Shown: one piece after another, positions 37,766-45,810 of the stretch
How positions within the stretch are numbered: the first letter of the stretch is position 1
How the letters are laid out: the number at the start of each line of letters is the position of its first letter
NCBI RefSeq assembly: GCF_003150675.1
Contig: NZ_QGGB01000001.1
Span: 62,001-126,000, forward strand
Direction: 5' to 3'
Source: Rhodohalobacter mucosus
GTDB taxonomy: Bacteria; Bacteroidota; Rhodothermia; Balneolales; Balneolaceae
Length of the DNA stretch: 64,000 nucleotides
Translations under genes and position numbers: made by a program
The notes under the pieces: generated by a model
What the model was told of the DNA's origin: nothing
What the model saw: only the letters and a program-made list of their open reading frames with translations
Database searches by the model: none

Positions 37766-38146
37766 ATGTCGAAGACGAAAAAGGTACTGATAGTTGAAGA
37801 TGATCTCATTCTGAATCTTCTCTACGAAAGCTACATGGAGAAACTCGGTTTTGAGACGGAGGGAGAACTCGTTTATGGTAAAACCGCTATTGAAATGGCA
37901 AAAAAGGTTGCGCCCGACCTGATCCTGATGGACATCTCACTTGAGGGAGATATGGATGGAATCGAAGCTATGCTTGAAATCCGTAAATTTTCAGACGTAC
38001 CGGTTATCTACATAACAGGCAATTCCGATAAGGCACATCAGGTGAGAGCTGAAGAAACCCAGTATACCGATTACCTGATTAAACCCATCGAATTCAATGA
38101 GCTGAAAGACAGCCTTGTCCAAGCCGGGATTGTAGAGTCTGATTAA
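37766..38146 (+). CDS. Single-domain response regulator (CheY-like receiver)
   Basis: The protein has 126 residues and consists of one receiver domain only. The acidic pocket is in the VLIVEDDLIL start, the phospho-acceptor is D56 in DLILMDISLEGDMDG, the conserved threonine is in VIYITGNSD and the lysine is in YLIKPIEF. The DGIEAM/SLEGDMDGIEA sequence matches receivers usually found downstream of PAS-type histidine kinases in Bacteroidota. There is no adjacent kinase, so it likely works in a phosphorelay with a distant partner or as a diffusible output protein. Confidence 0.9.
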   Translation: MSKTKKVLIVEDDLILNLLYESYMEKLGFETEGELVYGKTAIEMAKKVAPDLILMDISLEGDMDGIEAMLEIRKFSDVPVIYITGNSDKAHQVRAEETQYTDYLIKPIEFNELKDSLVQAGIVESD

Positions 38147-38273
38147 GTCTGAGCCGGTATTTTATTGTTCACTCCTGCAGGTATTTTTCTACTGTTCTGT
38201 TTAGGAATCTACAGCCTTGAATAGCCTTCGTTCCAGACCTAACCCATTCGCATTATTTGTTAACTTTTTATCC

Positions 38274-40310
38274 ATGATGTTTAAAAAACCCCCCTTCTAT
38301 TTTATCTACGCCCTGATACTGATCACAGCATGTACCTCCTGGTCATGCAGCACAAGCAGCAGAGTTGCCGATGAACCCGCTGAAGCTGTTGAAGCTGCGA
38401 TAATTGAATTTTCGGAGTTAGACAGGCCGGTACCGAATCCGATTGAAATACCGGATGCCTTCAGGCTTGCAATTGAGAATGAGACTAGAACATCGAACGG
38501 TTATCCGGGACCTGCGTATTGGCAGAATACTGCACACTACACGATGCATGCAGAGATTGATCCATCTACGCATACTCTTTCTGGTTCATCTTCAGTCACT
38601 TATTACAATAATTCACCCGATGATCTTGAAGTGATTATCATGGAACTGGCCCAAAATCTTCATAAGGCGGGCACGCCCAAAAAGGATTTGACGGAGATTA
38701 CCGGGGGCACGTCACTGGAAAAAGTGATTGTTAATGGCTCCGAGGTCCCTGAAATTTCATGGCCTGAATGGTGGACCCAAAGAAGCAGCGGGTACATTGT
38801 CGAAGGCACCCGGATGTATGTTTTTCCCGACGACCCTGTCATTTCAAGCTCCTCCGCCGATTTTGAATTTGAATGGTCGTTCACAATTCCGCAAGACGGG
38901 GCATCGGGCAGGATGGGAAGAAGCCGCGACAATCTCTACTTCATCGCCTATTGGTATCCTCAGATTAACGTATATGACGACGTGTACGGTTGGATGTCTG
39001 ATGATTTTCTGGGAAATGCTGAATTTTACCATCCTTTTGCTGATTACCAACTGGAAATTACTATGCCGCAGGACTGGATTGTGATGGCAACAGGTGAATT
39101 CCTGAACCCCGGAGAGACCCTTGCACCGGAAACCCTTTCGCGCTACCTGGAAGCAGGCAACAGTGACGAGCCGGTCACCATCGTTTCATTTGCCGACACA
39201 TCCCGTGCTACGGCAGCAAGCGAAAATGGTACACTTACATGGAAGTTCAGCGCAGAACGGATACGGGACGTGGCTTTCAGTGCAACAAAAGCTTCACAAT
39301 GGGATGGCGCACGAACTCCGGTCGGCGATCCCGACAATGATGGCGTGACAGATTACACCCGGATCAATTCATTTTATCGTGAATCAGCCCCCCTTTGGAC
39401 GGCTCAGGCGTCGTACGCCAGGCATGCCATCACCTTTTTTTCGGAGTACACCGATCTTGAGTATCCCTGGTACCACATGACGTCGGTAGAGGGTGCGGGG
39501 ATTATAGGCGGGGGAATGGAGTTCCCGATGATGACCGTTATCGGGGATTACAACAGCGCCGGTGCAACGAGGCTCTATGGCGTTACCGCGCATGAACTGG
39601 CACACATGTGGTTTCCCATGATCATCAATACCAATGAACGACGCTATGCGTGGATTGATGAGGGGCACACTACATTTCATACCAACGAAGCCAATAAGGA
39701 TTTTTTCGGGGATCAATTTACCCACGATGACGTATTCAGCGGATACCTGCAGATTGCGGGTACAGATATGGAAGGTGAAATCATGCGGTGGTCCGACTAT
39801 CACTATCCCGGCCCGGCATACGGTGTGGCCTCCTATCCCAAACCGGCTTCTGTATTGATCGCCCTGCGGGGTGTGCTGGGCGAAGAGGTTTTTAATGAAG
39901 CGCACCGTGAGGTTGTTCGCCGATGGAACTACAGGCACGCATACCCCTGGGACATAATGAATACCTTTGAAGATGTTTCGGGACGCGACCTCTCCTGGTT
40001 CTGGAGGCCCTGGTACTATGAAACCTGGACGCTCAACCATACAATTTCAGATGTTCTGGAGGACGGCGGTAATACGATAATCAGAGTTCAAGATTTAGGG
40101 AATGTACCTATGCCCCTTACCGCTGAAATCACACTTCGTGACGGATCTGTCGTCAGAGAAAGCGTAGAAGTGGAGCACTGGCTTCATGGCCACACTTCTG
40201 CGGCTATTACACTTGAAGGGATTACCGGTATTCAGAAAGTGGTTATCGACCCCGGGAACCATTTCCCCTATCATTATGCCTCTGAATTGACCTGGGAAAG
40301 AAACTCCTGA
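38274..40310 (+). CDS. M1-family zinc metallopeptidase, lipoprotein
   Basis: The product has about 678 residues. The frame begins at 38217 upstream, but the ATG-ATG at 38274/38277 directly precedes a signal peptide with a cysteine in the lipobox position (LITACTSWSC), so this start is preferred. The zinc site is HELAH (residues 440-444 from this start) with the third ligand in WIDEGHTTF. The exopeptidase motif normally written GAMEN is GGGMEF here, so aminopeptidase specificity may differ. The protein is probably periplasmic or on the surface and degrades peptides for nutrition. It precedes a histidine kinase by 93 bp. Confidence 0.88.
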   Translation: MMFKKPPFYFIYALILITACTSWSCSTSSRVADEPAEAVEAAIIEFSELDRPVPNPIEIPDAFRLAIENETRTSNGYPGPAYWQNTAHYTMHAEIDPSTHTLSGSSSVTYYNNSPDDLEVIIMELAQNLHKAGTPKKDLTEITGGTSLEKVIVNGSEVPEISWPEWWTQRSSGYIVEGTRMYVFPDDPVISSSSADFEFEWSFTIPQDGASGRMGRSRDNLYFIAYWYPQINVYDDVYGWMSDDFLGNAEFYHPFADYQLEITMPQDWIVMATGEFLNPGETLAPETLSRYLEAGNSDEPVTIVSFADTSRATAASENGTLTWKFSAERIRDVAFSATKASQWDGARTPVGDPDNDGVTDYTRINSFYRESAPLWTAQASYARHAITFFSEYTDLEYPWYHMTSVEGAGIIGGGMEFPMMTVIGDYNSAGATRLYGVTAHELAHMWFPMIINTNERRYAWIDEGHTTFHTNEANKDFFGDQFTHDDVFSGYLQIAGTDMEGEIMRWSDYHYPGPAYGVASYPKPASVLIALRGVLGEEVFNEAHREVVRRWNYRHAYPWDIMNTFEDVSGRDLSWFWRPWYYETWTLNHTISDVLEDGGNTIIRVQDLGNVPMPLTAEITLRDGSVVRESVEVEHWLHGHTSAAITLEGITGIQKVVIDPGNHFPYHYASELTWERNS

Positions 40311-40403
40311 CTTATACGTTTGTAAAAAGCTATTACGGTATCTGAATTTCTTTACAGTTACTACATTTTTCTCGATCATTATAGAATGTAAAATCGCATT
40401 CTT

Positions 40404-42128
40404 ATGGAATTCTTAAAATCATATCACAGACAGAACAGACTCAGGTGGATCTTCTTGGGCATTGGTATTGTCGCTGTTCTGGCCTTAACCACATTGAACG
40501 TCTATTCACTATATGCCCTGCGCCAATCTACCATCGATTCGGCCAAAGACAATAAAAAGAATCAGCTGGAAGAGTTTACCGATCAGGTCCGAAACCGGTT
40601 CAGCAGTCCTTTTATGAATCTGGTAAAGCTGAACACGGAACAGCTGCAGAATACATGGAATGCCAGCAGCAATTTCCCGAGACGCTATAACAAGGTTCTC
40701 AGCGAAGCCTTATCCGACTCACTGTTTACAAGTATCCATTTTATCCCGCAAAATATAAATGCTTGTCATGACGACTCCGCTCCGGTTTATAAATTCGACT
40801 CGGAGTCTGAAGTATTTCTTCCTGAAAATGAGAATAATATTCCCCAAATCGTATGCGATGGGTTCAGCCTGGCAGTGAGCCGTACCCAGGTTGCGCTGAA
40901 TGAATATAAATGGAACAACCGTGTGACCTTCGATGCACACCGCAGCATGACGGTTTCCCTTATCAATCTGAAAGAGAAGTCTGTTGTGGGCCATATCAAC
41001 CTGGTTATTGACCGGGACTACATGGTAAACGACTATTTTGAAAGAGAACTCCGGAAACAGTTCGGTACCGCAGATGAGTCGGGCGTCGTGGTTTGGCTGC
41101 GGGACTGGATGCAGGATGAAATCCTTACCAGCAGCGATCACCGCTACGTCTACAACCGTGACGTTTATGAAATTGACTTCAGGCAGGGCTTTCCGAACCT
41201 GCTCGACAATTGGGTACTCCATGCTACGTTTCTGGAATCACCCACGGTAGCTGCTTCCAACGCCTCACTTACCCGAAATCTGATTGTGCTTGGTTTTGCA
41301 GTCTTTGCACTCTTCGGAGCGTTGGTATTCATGTTCATCAATGCACAGCGCGAGCGTGAACTTGCACAGCGTCAGGCGGGCTTTCTGGCCAACATCACCC
41401 ACGAGCTTAAAACGCCTCTCGCAGTAATGCAGGCTGCAGGGGAAAATATTTCAGACGGACGCGTAACAGATGGAAACAGGCTCAGAACATACGGCGACCA
41501 CATCTATGAAGAGGCGATCCGGCTGCGCAAAATGATTGAAAAACTACTGGATGTGGCCAGGGTGGATGCGGGTCAGAATGTGGTTGAACTGGCACCATTT
41601 CAACTTGATGAAATCGCAGAAAATGTATACCGGTCGTCAAAGGATTTTGTAGAGTCGAAAGGCTTTCGGTTTGAAATCAACACCGGCGGTAAGGTACCGT
41701 TTGTGATGGTAGATGCGGATCACGTTGAAACCATTCTTAAAAACCTGATCGAGAATGCGGTCAAATATAGCTCCGATGAAAAATATATTCTCATCGATGT
41801 ACGGAACCTTAACGGCTCTGTTGCAGTATCAGTAACCGATAAAGGAGACGGGATTCCCAAAAAATCCCAGAAACTGATCTTCGAAAAGTTCTATCGTGTG
41901 GAAGGCGACTTAACGGTTAAAACCAAAGGTCACGGCCTCGGACTGGCAATTGTAAAAAATCTCGTAGAGATGAACGGAGGCAATATTTCACTTGAAAGTA
42001 CGCCGGTCAAAGGATCCACGTTTACTATCACATTCCCTGTGCTTGTTCAGGAAATGGGATCTTCAGAAGCCGCCAAACGTACGGGGGCTGCTGAAAAATT
42101 GAATAGGGAAGAAGAATATGTCGGATAA
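40404..42128 (+). CDS. Sensor histidine kinase
   Basis: The protein has 574 residues. One membrane segment at about 15-36 and a second at about 293-313 enclose a periplasmic sensor of roughly 255 residues that I do not recognise. The cytoplasmic part has a HisKA domain with H333 in FLANITHELKTPLAVM, and an HATPase domain with the N box NLIENAVKYS, G1 DKGDGIPKK and G2 KGHGLGLAIV. It overlaps the response regulator start by 11 bp, so the pair is translated together. The signal is unknown. The C-terminal tail (about 25 residues) is polar. Confidence 0.94.
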   Translation: MEFLKSYHRQNRLRWIFLGIGIVAVLALTTLNVYSLYALRQSTIDSAKDNKKNQLEEFTDQVRNRFSSPFMNLVKLNTEQLQNTWNASSNFPRRYNKVLSEALSDSLFTSIHFIPQNINACHDDSAPVYKFDSESEVFLPENENNIPQIVCDGFSLAVSRTQVALNEYKWNNRVTFDAHRSMTVSLINLKEKSVVGHINLVIDRDYMVNDYFERELRKQFGTADESGVVVWLRDWMQDEILTSSDHRYVYNRDVYEIDFRQGFPNLLDNWVLHATFLESPTVAASNASLTRNLIVLGFAVFALFGALVFMFINAQRERELAQRQAGFLANITHELKTPLAVMQAAGENISDGRVTDGNRLRTYGDHIYEEAIRLRKMIEKLLDVARVDAGQNVVELAPFQLDEIAENVYRSSKDFVESKGFRFEINTGGKVPFVMVDADHVETILKNLIENAVKYSSDEKYILIDVRNLNGSVAVSVTDKGDGIPKKSQKLIFEKFYRVEGDLTVKTKGHGLGLAIVKNLVEMNGGNISLESTPVKGSTFTITFPVLVQEMGSSEAAKRTGAAEKLNREEEYVG

Positions 42129-42822
42129 GCAAAAGAAGATTTTAATTGTAGAAGACGAACCCAGTCTTGTATTTACCCTTCAGGACACACTCGAATCCGA
42201 GGGATATGCCGTTACGGTGGTTACTGATGGCTCACATGCCATTGACAAGGTAAAGGAGATAGAACCTGACCTGATGATACTTGACCTGATGCTGCCCGGC
42301 AAAAGCGGATACGATATCTGTAAGGAGATACGCGATCTAAAATATACCTTCCCGATTATAATGCTCACTGCAAGGGATCAGGAAATAGATAAGGTTGCCG
42401 GCCTGAACATCGGCGCTGACGATTACATGACAAAACCGTTTGGCGTGAAAGAGCTATTGGCCCGCATTAAAGCCCGTCTCAGGCGAGCAAGTGCCTATTC
42501 GAAATCCGGTCCTGTTGAAATGCTGAAGCTTGGCGATGTTAAGATTGACCTGAAAGAGTCTGTTGTAAACAAGCCTGACGGAACGGTTCATGAACTCTCA
42601 ACACGGGAAGTGGAGCTGATTCAATATCTTGTATCCAAGGCCAATCAGCCCATATCAAGAGACGACCTGCTGGAACATGTATGGCGTTATGAATACAGCA
42701 CCAACACGCGGACGGTCGATGTCCACATATCCAAGCTGCGTGCCAAAATCGAAATGCAGCCTGATGATCCCCGCTACTTGGTCACACTCCATGGCGTGGG
42801 GTACATGCTGAGGCTCAACTGA
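42118..42822 (+). CDS. OmpR/PhoB-family response regulator
   Basis: The protein has 234 residues. The receiver domain has LIVEDEPSLVFTLQD, phospho-acceptor D56 in LMILDLMLPGKSGYD, and the switch lysine in DDYMTKPFGVKELLARI. The C-terminal winged helix ends with VDVHISKLRAKIE and the LVTLHGVGYMLRLN motif typical of OmpR/PhoB proteins. It is the partner of the histidine kinase whose gene overlaps it. Its end overlaps the end of the convergent FMN reductase gene by 8 bp. Confidence 0.96.
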   Translation: MSDKQKKILIVEDEPSLVFTLQDTLESEGYAVTVVTDGSHAIDKVKEIEPDLMILDLMLPGKSGYDICKEIRDLKYTFPIIMLTARDQEIDKVAGLNIGADDYMTKPFGVKELLARIKARLRRASAYSKSGPVEMLKLGDVKIDLKESVVNKPDGTVHELSTREVELIQYLVSKANQPISRDDLLEHVWRYEYSTNTRTVDVHISKLRAKIEMQPDDPRYLVTLHGVGYMLRLN

Positions 42823-43381
42823 CAGCCTTTTCTTTCTTCCTCTCTGCGATCTGATCCACAAAATCCGGGAAATTTCTTAGCTGGCTCTCCAACAGATCCT
42901 GCAACAGATCACTGCTTAGCCCTTTTTCAGGGTCAAAGGAGTCGTTCACTCTTTGAATAAACATCCGCTCAGGGTAGACATATGCTTTCCTGTATTTAAG
43001 CAGTTGTTCAAACTGTTCAACCGGCCGCAGAGCCCCAAAAGCACCCGCAGCCTCTCCGATTGTACTCACAGGAACCATTTCCATAGCTTTTGGAAACGGC
43101 AGATAATCAAAAAACACCTTTAGTATGCCTGGAAAACCTCCATTGTATTCTGGGATTACAAAAAGAAAACCATCTGCTTCCAGAAAACTCTCATTAAATT
43201 CTTTTACCGAATCCGGTGTACTGCCGTATTTACCCCCATGAACATCGGCAAGAGGAAAATCCATGAGGCTGAAAATGCGGCACTCCGCATTCTCTGCTAT
43301 CAGGTTACTGGCATACTCGGATACCTTCAGGGCGTTGGATCCCGGCCGGTCGGTGGATGATAAAATATGTATCAGGCTCAT
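42815..43381 (-). CDS. NADPH-dependent FMN reductase family protein
   Basis: The protein has 188 residues. It has the flavodoxin-like fold of the NAD(P)H-dependent FMN reductase family: an N-terminal phosphate loop region STDRPGSNALKVSEY, and the flavin-site motif VIPEYNGGFPGILKVFFDYL. Members reduce FMN, quinones or azo dyes with NAD(P)H. The protein is longer than the minimal 175-residue form. The gene stands alone; upstream of it lies a 349-bp gap that holds the candidate small RNA. Confidence 0.85.
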   Translation of the reverse strand: MSLIHILSSTDRPGSNALKVSEYASNLIAENAECRIFSLMDFPLADVHGGKYGSTPDSVKEFNESFLEADGFLFVIPEYNGGFPGILKVFFDYLPFPKAMEMVPVSTIGEAAGAFGALRPVEQFEQLLKYRKAYVYPERMFIQRVNDSFDPEKGLSSDLLQDLLESQLRNFPDFVDQIAERKKEKAVS

Positions 43382-43541
43382 TTATCTTATAAAATGGTTA
43401 CTTATTTACGTCGATGCCCTCAACAGCTTATCAATGAAGATCATTCAATAAATCGCATAGCCCTGCCCTGGAGAATAAATTTTTTTCTTTAAAAAAAGCG
43501 CTTTTTTAGGCGCCAAGCCTTAATTAAAGTTACTCTTTATC

Positions 43542-43569
43542 TTGATTCCTTAATTTTATTTGATATAAA
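43542..43569 (+). promoter_or_regulatory. Sigma-70-like promoter of the candidate small RNA
   Basis: TTGATT (43542-43547) and TATAAA (43564-43569) are separated by 16 bp. They lie about 135 bp upstream of a strong terminator on the same strand with no coding gene between. The predicted transcript start is near 43576. A fully symmetric AAAAAAGCGCTTTTTT (43492-43507) lies 35 bp upstream of the -35 box and may be an operator or an upstream transcription end. Confidence 0.45.
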
Positions 43570-43575
43570 TGTGAA

Positions 43576-43706
43576 TCGCCCCTATCATTCGGCTGAAATT
43601 AAGGGTTCAAAATTGAACCGCACGAGCTCATGTTATGGTAGACATCGAGCAATAGCTCCAATACTTCGCTTGCCCGGAATGGACAATTCCGGGCAAGTCT
43701 TTTTTT
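43576..43706 (+). ncRNA. Candidate small noncoding RNA, about 130 nt
   Basis: The 349-bp gap between the FMN reductase and rarA genes contains a promoter-like pair, a structured core and a strong terminator, but no convincing open reading frame. Visible pairings are GGTTCAA/TTGAACC (43604-43619), a GCTC...ATGT with ACAT...GAGC stem around 43626-43650, and the terminator stem-loop at 43669-43697. I could not match it to tmRNA, SRP RNA or RNase P, which have distinct cores. A 6S-like RNA or a family-specific regulator are open options. The start is predicted from the promoter only. Confidence 0.45.
43669..43706 (+). terminator. Strong intrinsic terminator
   Basis: CTTGCCCGGAAT (43669-43680) pairs perfectly over 12 bp with ATTCCGGGCAAG (43686-43697) around a 5-nt loop. 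It is followed by a T-rich tract (TCTTTTTTT, 43698-43706) on the plus strand. No coding gene on the plus strand ends nearby, so it must end a noncoding transcript. The T-run is absent on the minus strand, so it does not serve rarA. Confidence 0.9.
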
Positions 43707-43730
43707 AGTTCCATGTACCACGCATCCTAC

Positions 43731-45080
43731 TTAATCACCTTCTTTAATTTTTTGAAGGCGCTGCCAAAGGGAGGGCTCTCTTCCCTGATTACCGGGCTTA
43801 TACCATCCGGCCGATTTCAAATGATCCGGAAGATATTGCTGGTCTACCCAATGACCGCTATAATTATGCGGATAGAGGTATTCGTCCGAAGCATTTTCGA
43901 TATCCAGATACCTGGAAGCTAATTTATTCGCGGTCTTATCCTTCAGGTGGGCAGGCACTTCCTCCACTCCGCTTTTCGTAATCTGTTCACGAACTTCAAA
44001 TACAGCTTTTGTGCTATTGCTTTTAGGGCATAGGGAGAGAAAGATGACTGCATGTGCCAGAAAATAGAACCCCTCCGGCATACCCGTTTTAAGAAAAGCC
44101 TCGTGTGTACTGTTGATAACCGTAATTGCATAGGGATCCGCCATTCCAACATCCTCGGATGCAAATATCAGAAGTCTCCTGAAAATGAATCCAGGGTCTT
44201 CCCCACCCTCCAGCATTGCATTTAGCCAGTAAAGTGCCGCGTCTGCATCCGACCCTCTCATAGATTTGATAAAGGCTGACGCAAAATGATAATGCTCATC
44301 TCCCGAGCGATCGAATCGCACGCTTCGCTTCTGAATTGACTCTTTCGCAATTTCAAGGGTTATTTTCACGGAGCCGTCTTCTGATCTGGGTGTGGAAAGC
44401 GCTGCTACTTCAAGGGCGTTCAGTGCGTTGCGCACGTCACCCCCTGCATACTCCGCCAGATACTCCTTTGCTTCGTCGTAAAGCACAATATCCATAAAAC
44501 CGAGCCCCTTGTTCGAATCCGCAAGAGCCCGGTCAATCATCAGCTTTACGTTCTCTTTGGTAAGCGGGTAGAGCTCAAACAGCTGACATCGTGAGAGCAG
44601 CGGATTCACAAGAGAGTAAAAAGGATTTTCCGTTGTTGCACCTACCAGCGTAATCACGCCCGATTCAAGATGTGGAAGCAGGGCATCCTGCTGGGCTTTG
44701 TTCCACCTGTGGATTTCATCCACAAATAGTATGGTCTTCCTGCCATTGGCTTTTTTTTGCTGTTTTGCTTTTGCAACAACCTTTCTGAGCTCCTTCACCC
44801 CATCCAATACCGCATTTATGACCTCAAACCGGGCGTCTATCTCTTTCGATATCACATTTGCCAGCGTTGTTTTGCCTGAACTTGGGGGTCCGTAAAAAAT
44901 CATTGACCCGATAACGCCGCTCTCGATCATGCGCCTAAGCATTTTGCCCTCCCCAACCAGGTGATGCTGACCCGTAAATTCATCAAGTGAATCAGGCCTC
45001 ATCCTGGTAGCCAGCGGCCCAGACGACCGCGATTCGTCCATTTCCATGTCATTGTTCTGTTCTTCATTAAACAGATCCAT
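43731..45080 (-). CDS. rarA: Replication-associated recombination protein A (MgsA/RarA)
   Basis: The protein has 449 residues. This is a AAA+ ATPase of the clamp-loader group that acts at stalled replication forks in the cytoplasm. The N-terminus LATRMRPDSLDEFTGQHHLVG is diagnostic. Walker A is GPPSSGKTT, Walker B is in LFVDEIHRWNKAQQDALL, and an EDGSVKITLEIAKESIQ segment and the C-terminal tetramerisation part with PEGFYFLAHAVIFLSLCPKSN follow. It is transcribed alone. The ATG at 45080 is the accepted start. Confidence 0.95.
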   Translation of the reverse strand: MDLFNEEQNNDMEMDESRSSGPLATRMRPDSLDEFTGQHHLVGEGKMLRRMIESGVIGSMIFYGPPSSGKTTLANVISKEIDARFEVINAVLDGVKELRKVVAKAKQQKKANGRKTILFVDEIHRWNKAQQDALLPHLESGVITLVGATTENPFYSLVNPLLSRCQLFELYPLTKENVKLMIDRALADSNKGLGFMDIVLYDEAKEYLAEYAGGDVRNALNALEVAALSTPRSEDGSVKITLEIAKESIQKRSVRFDRSGDEHYHFASAFIKSMRGSDADAALYWLNAMLEGGEDPGFIFRRLLIFASEDVGMADPYAITVINSTHEAFLKTGMPEGFYFLAHAVIFLSLCPKSNSTKAVFEVREQITKSGVEEVPAHLKDKTANKLASRYLDIENASDEYLYPHNYSGHWVDQQYLPDHLKSAGWYKPGNQGREPSLWQRLQKIKEGD

Positions 45081-45177
45081 GATATCGCCTCATACTTATT
45101 AAATGTTGTGCAACCGCATCGATACGTTTGCAAAAAGCAAAATTTCTTATTAAAAAGATGTATACAATAAATAAACA

Positions 45178-45185
45178 GGGAGGAG
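45178..45185 (+). promoter_or_regulatory. Ribosome binding site that decides the CBS-protein start
   Basis: GGGAGGAG lies two bases before the ATG at 45188, with a GGGAGG core four bases from it. This is stronger than any site near the earlier in-frame start at 45128, so the shorter product is preferred. Confidence 0.65.
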
Positions 45186-45187
45186 CC

Positions 45188-45625
45188 ATGACCGTTAAAG
45201 ATATCCTAAATCGAAAAGGTAATCAGGTTTATTCCATTCATCCGCACGAATCGGTGTACGATGCCATCAAAAAGATGACTGACCTTGAAATCGGGGCCCT
45301 CGTTGTCGCGGAGCAGGATACCATTTATGGGATGATTTCCGAACGTGATTACACAAGCAAAATTATTTTAAAGGGTCGTTCATCGGCTTCCACACCGGTA
45401 AAGGATATTATGTCGAAGCAGGTTTTTTGTGTAAGCACATCCGACAATGTTCATACATGCATGAAAATCATGACCGATAAAAAAATACGTCATCTCCCTG
45501 TACTTGAAAAAGGAAGCCTTGCCGGCCTGATCTCAATCGGAGATGTTGTAAAATCAGTTATCGATCAACAAAAAGTAGAGATCCATACACTCAGAGAGTA
45601 TATAGCGGGCAGCTATCCCGGCTGA
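45188..45625 (+). CDS. CBS-domain pair protein
   Basis: The product has 145 residues. The frame could start upstream at 45128, but GGGAGGAG (45178-45185) lies just before the ATG at 45188, which gives MTVKDILNRKGNQVYSI, the typical start. Two CBS motifs cover the whole length: YDAIKKMTDLEIGALVV with MISERDYTSKII, and VKDIMSKQVFCVS with MKIMTDKKIRHLPVLE. CBS pairs bind adenosine nucleotides and control a partner protein. No partner is adjacent. Related free-standing CBS proteins occur widely. Confidence 0.88.
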   Translation: MTVKDILNRKGNQVYSIHPHESVYDAIKKMTDLEIGALVVAEQDTIYGMISERDYTSKIILKGRSSASTPVKDIMSKQVFCVSTSDNVHTCMKIMTDKKIRHLPVLEKGSLAGLISIGDVVKSVIDQQKVEIHTLREYIAGSYPG

Positions 45626-45674
45626 CCAAAAAAAACGGCTTCCGTTTTGCCCGCCACAATCAACGGCTCTAATT

Positions 45675-45732
45675 TAAGGTGACTACGGGACAAAGATTTG
45701 AAAACCCTGTTGTCGCCGGGTATCACCTTTAA
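45675..45732. other. Nested inverted-repeat structure in the CBS/carboxylase gap
   Basis: The 185-bp gap between the convergent CBS gene and carboxylase gene holds a nested pairing. The outer stem is AAGGTGA (45676-45682) with TCACCTT (45723-45729), and the inner stem is GACAA (45689-45693) with TTGTC (45710-45714). The loop is A-rich. No T-run follows, and an AAGGAGGG at 45730-45737 is not followed by a start codon at useful distance. It could be a small structured RNA or a 3' UTR structure. Confidence 0.35.
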
Positions 45733-45810
45733 GGAGGGTACTTACATCACGAGCCTGCATTCGATTTACATCGAACTCAGATTCCTTATTGTATTATAGC
45801 ACCGAAAAGA

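Noticed and set aside
39384-40040. 218-residue minus-strand frame within the M1 peptidase gene
   Set aside because: It lies wholly inside a conserved zinc peptidase gene on the other strand and shows no recognisable motif.
45730-45760. AAGGAGGG Shine-Dalgarno-like string
   Set aside because: No start codon follows at a usable distance and no open frame follows it.
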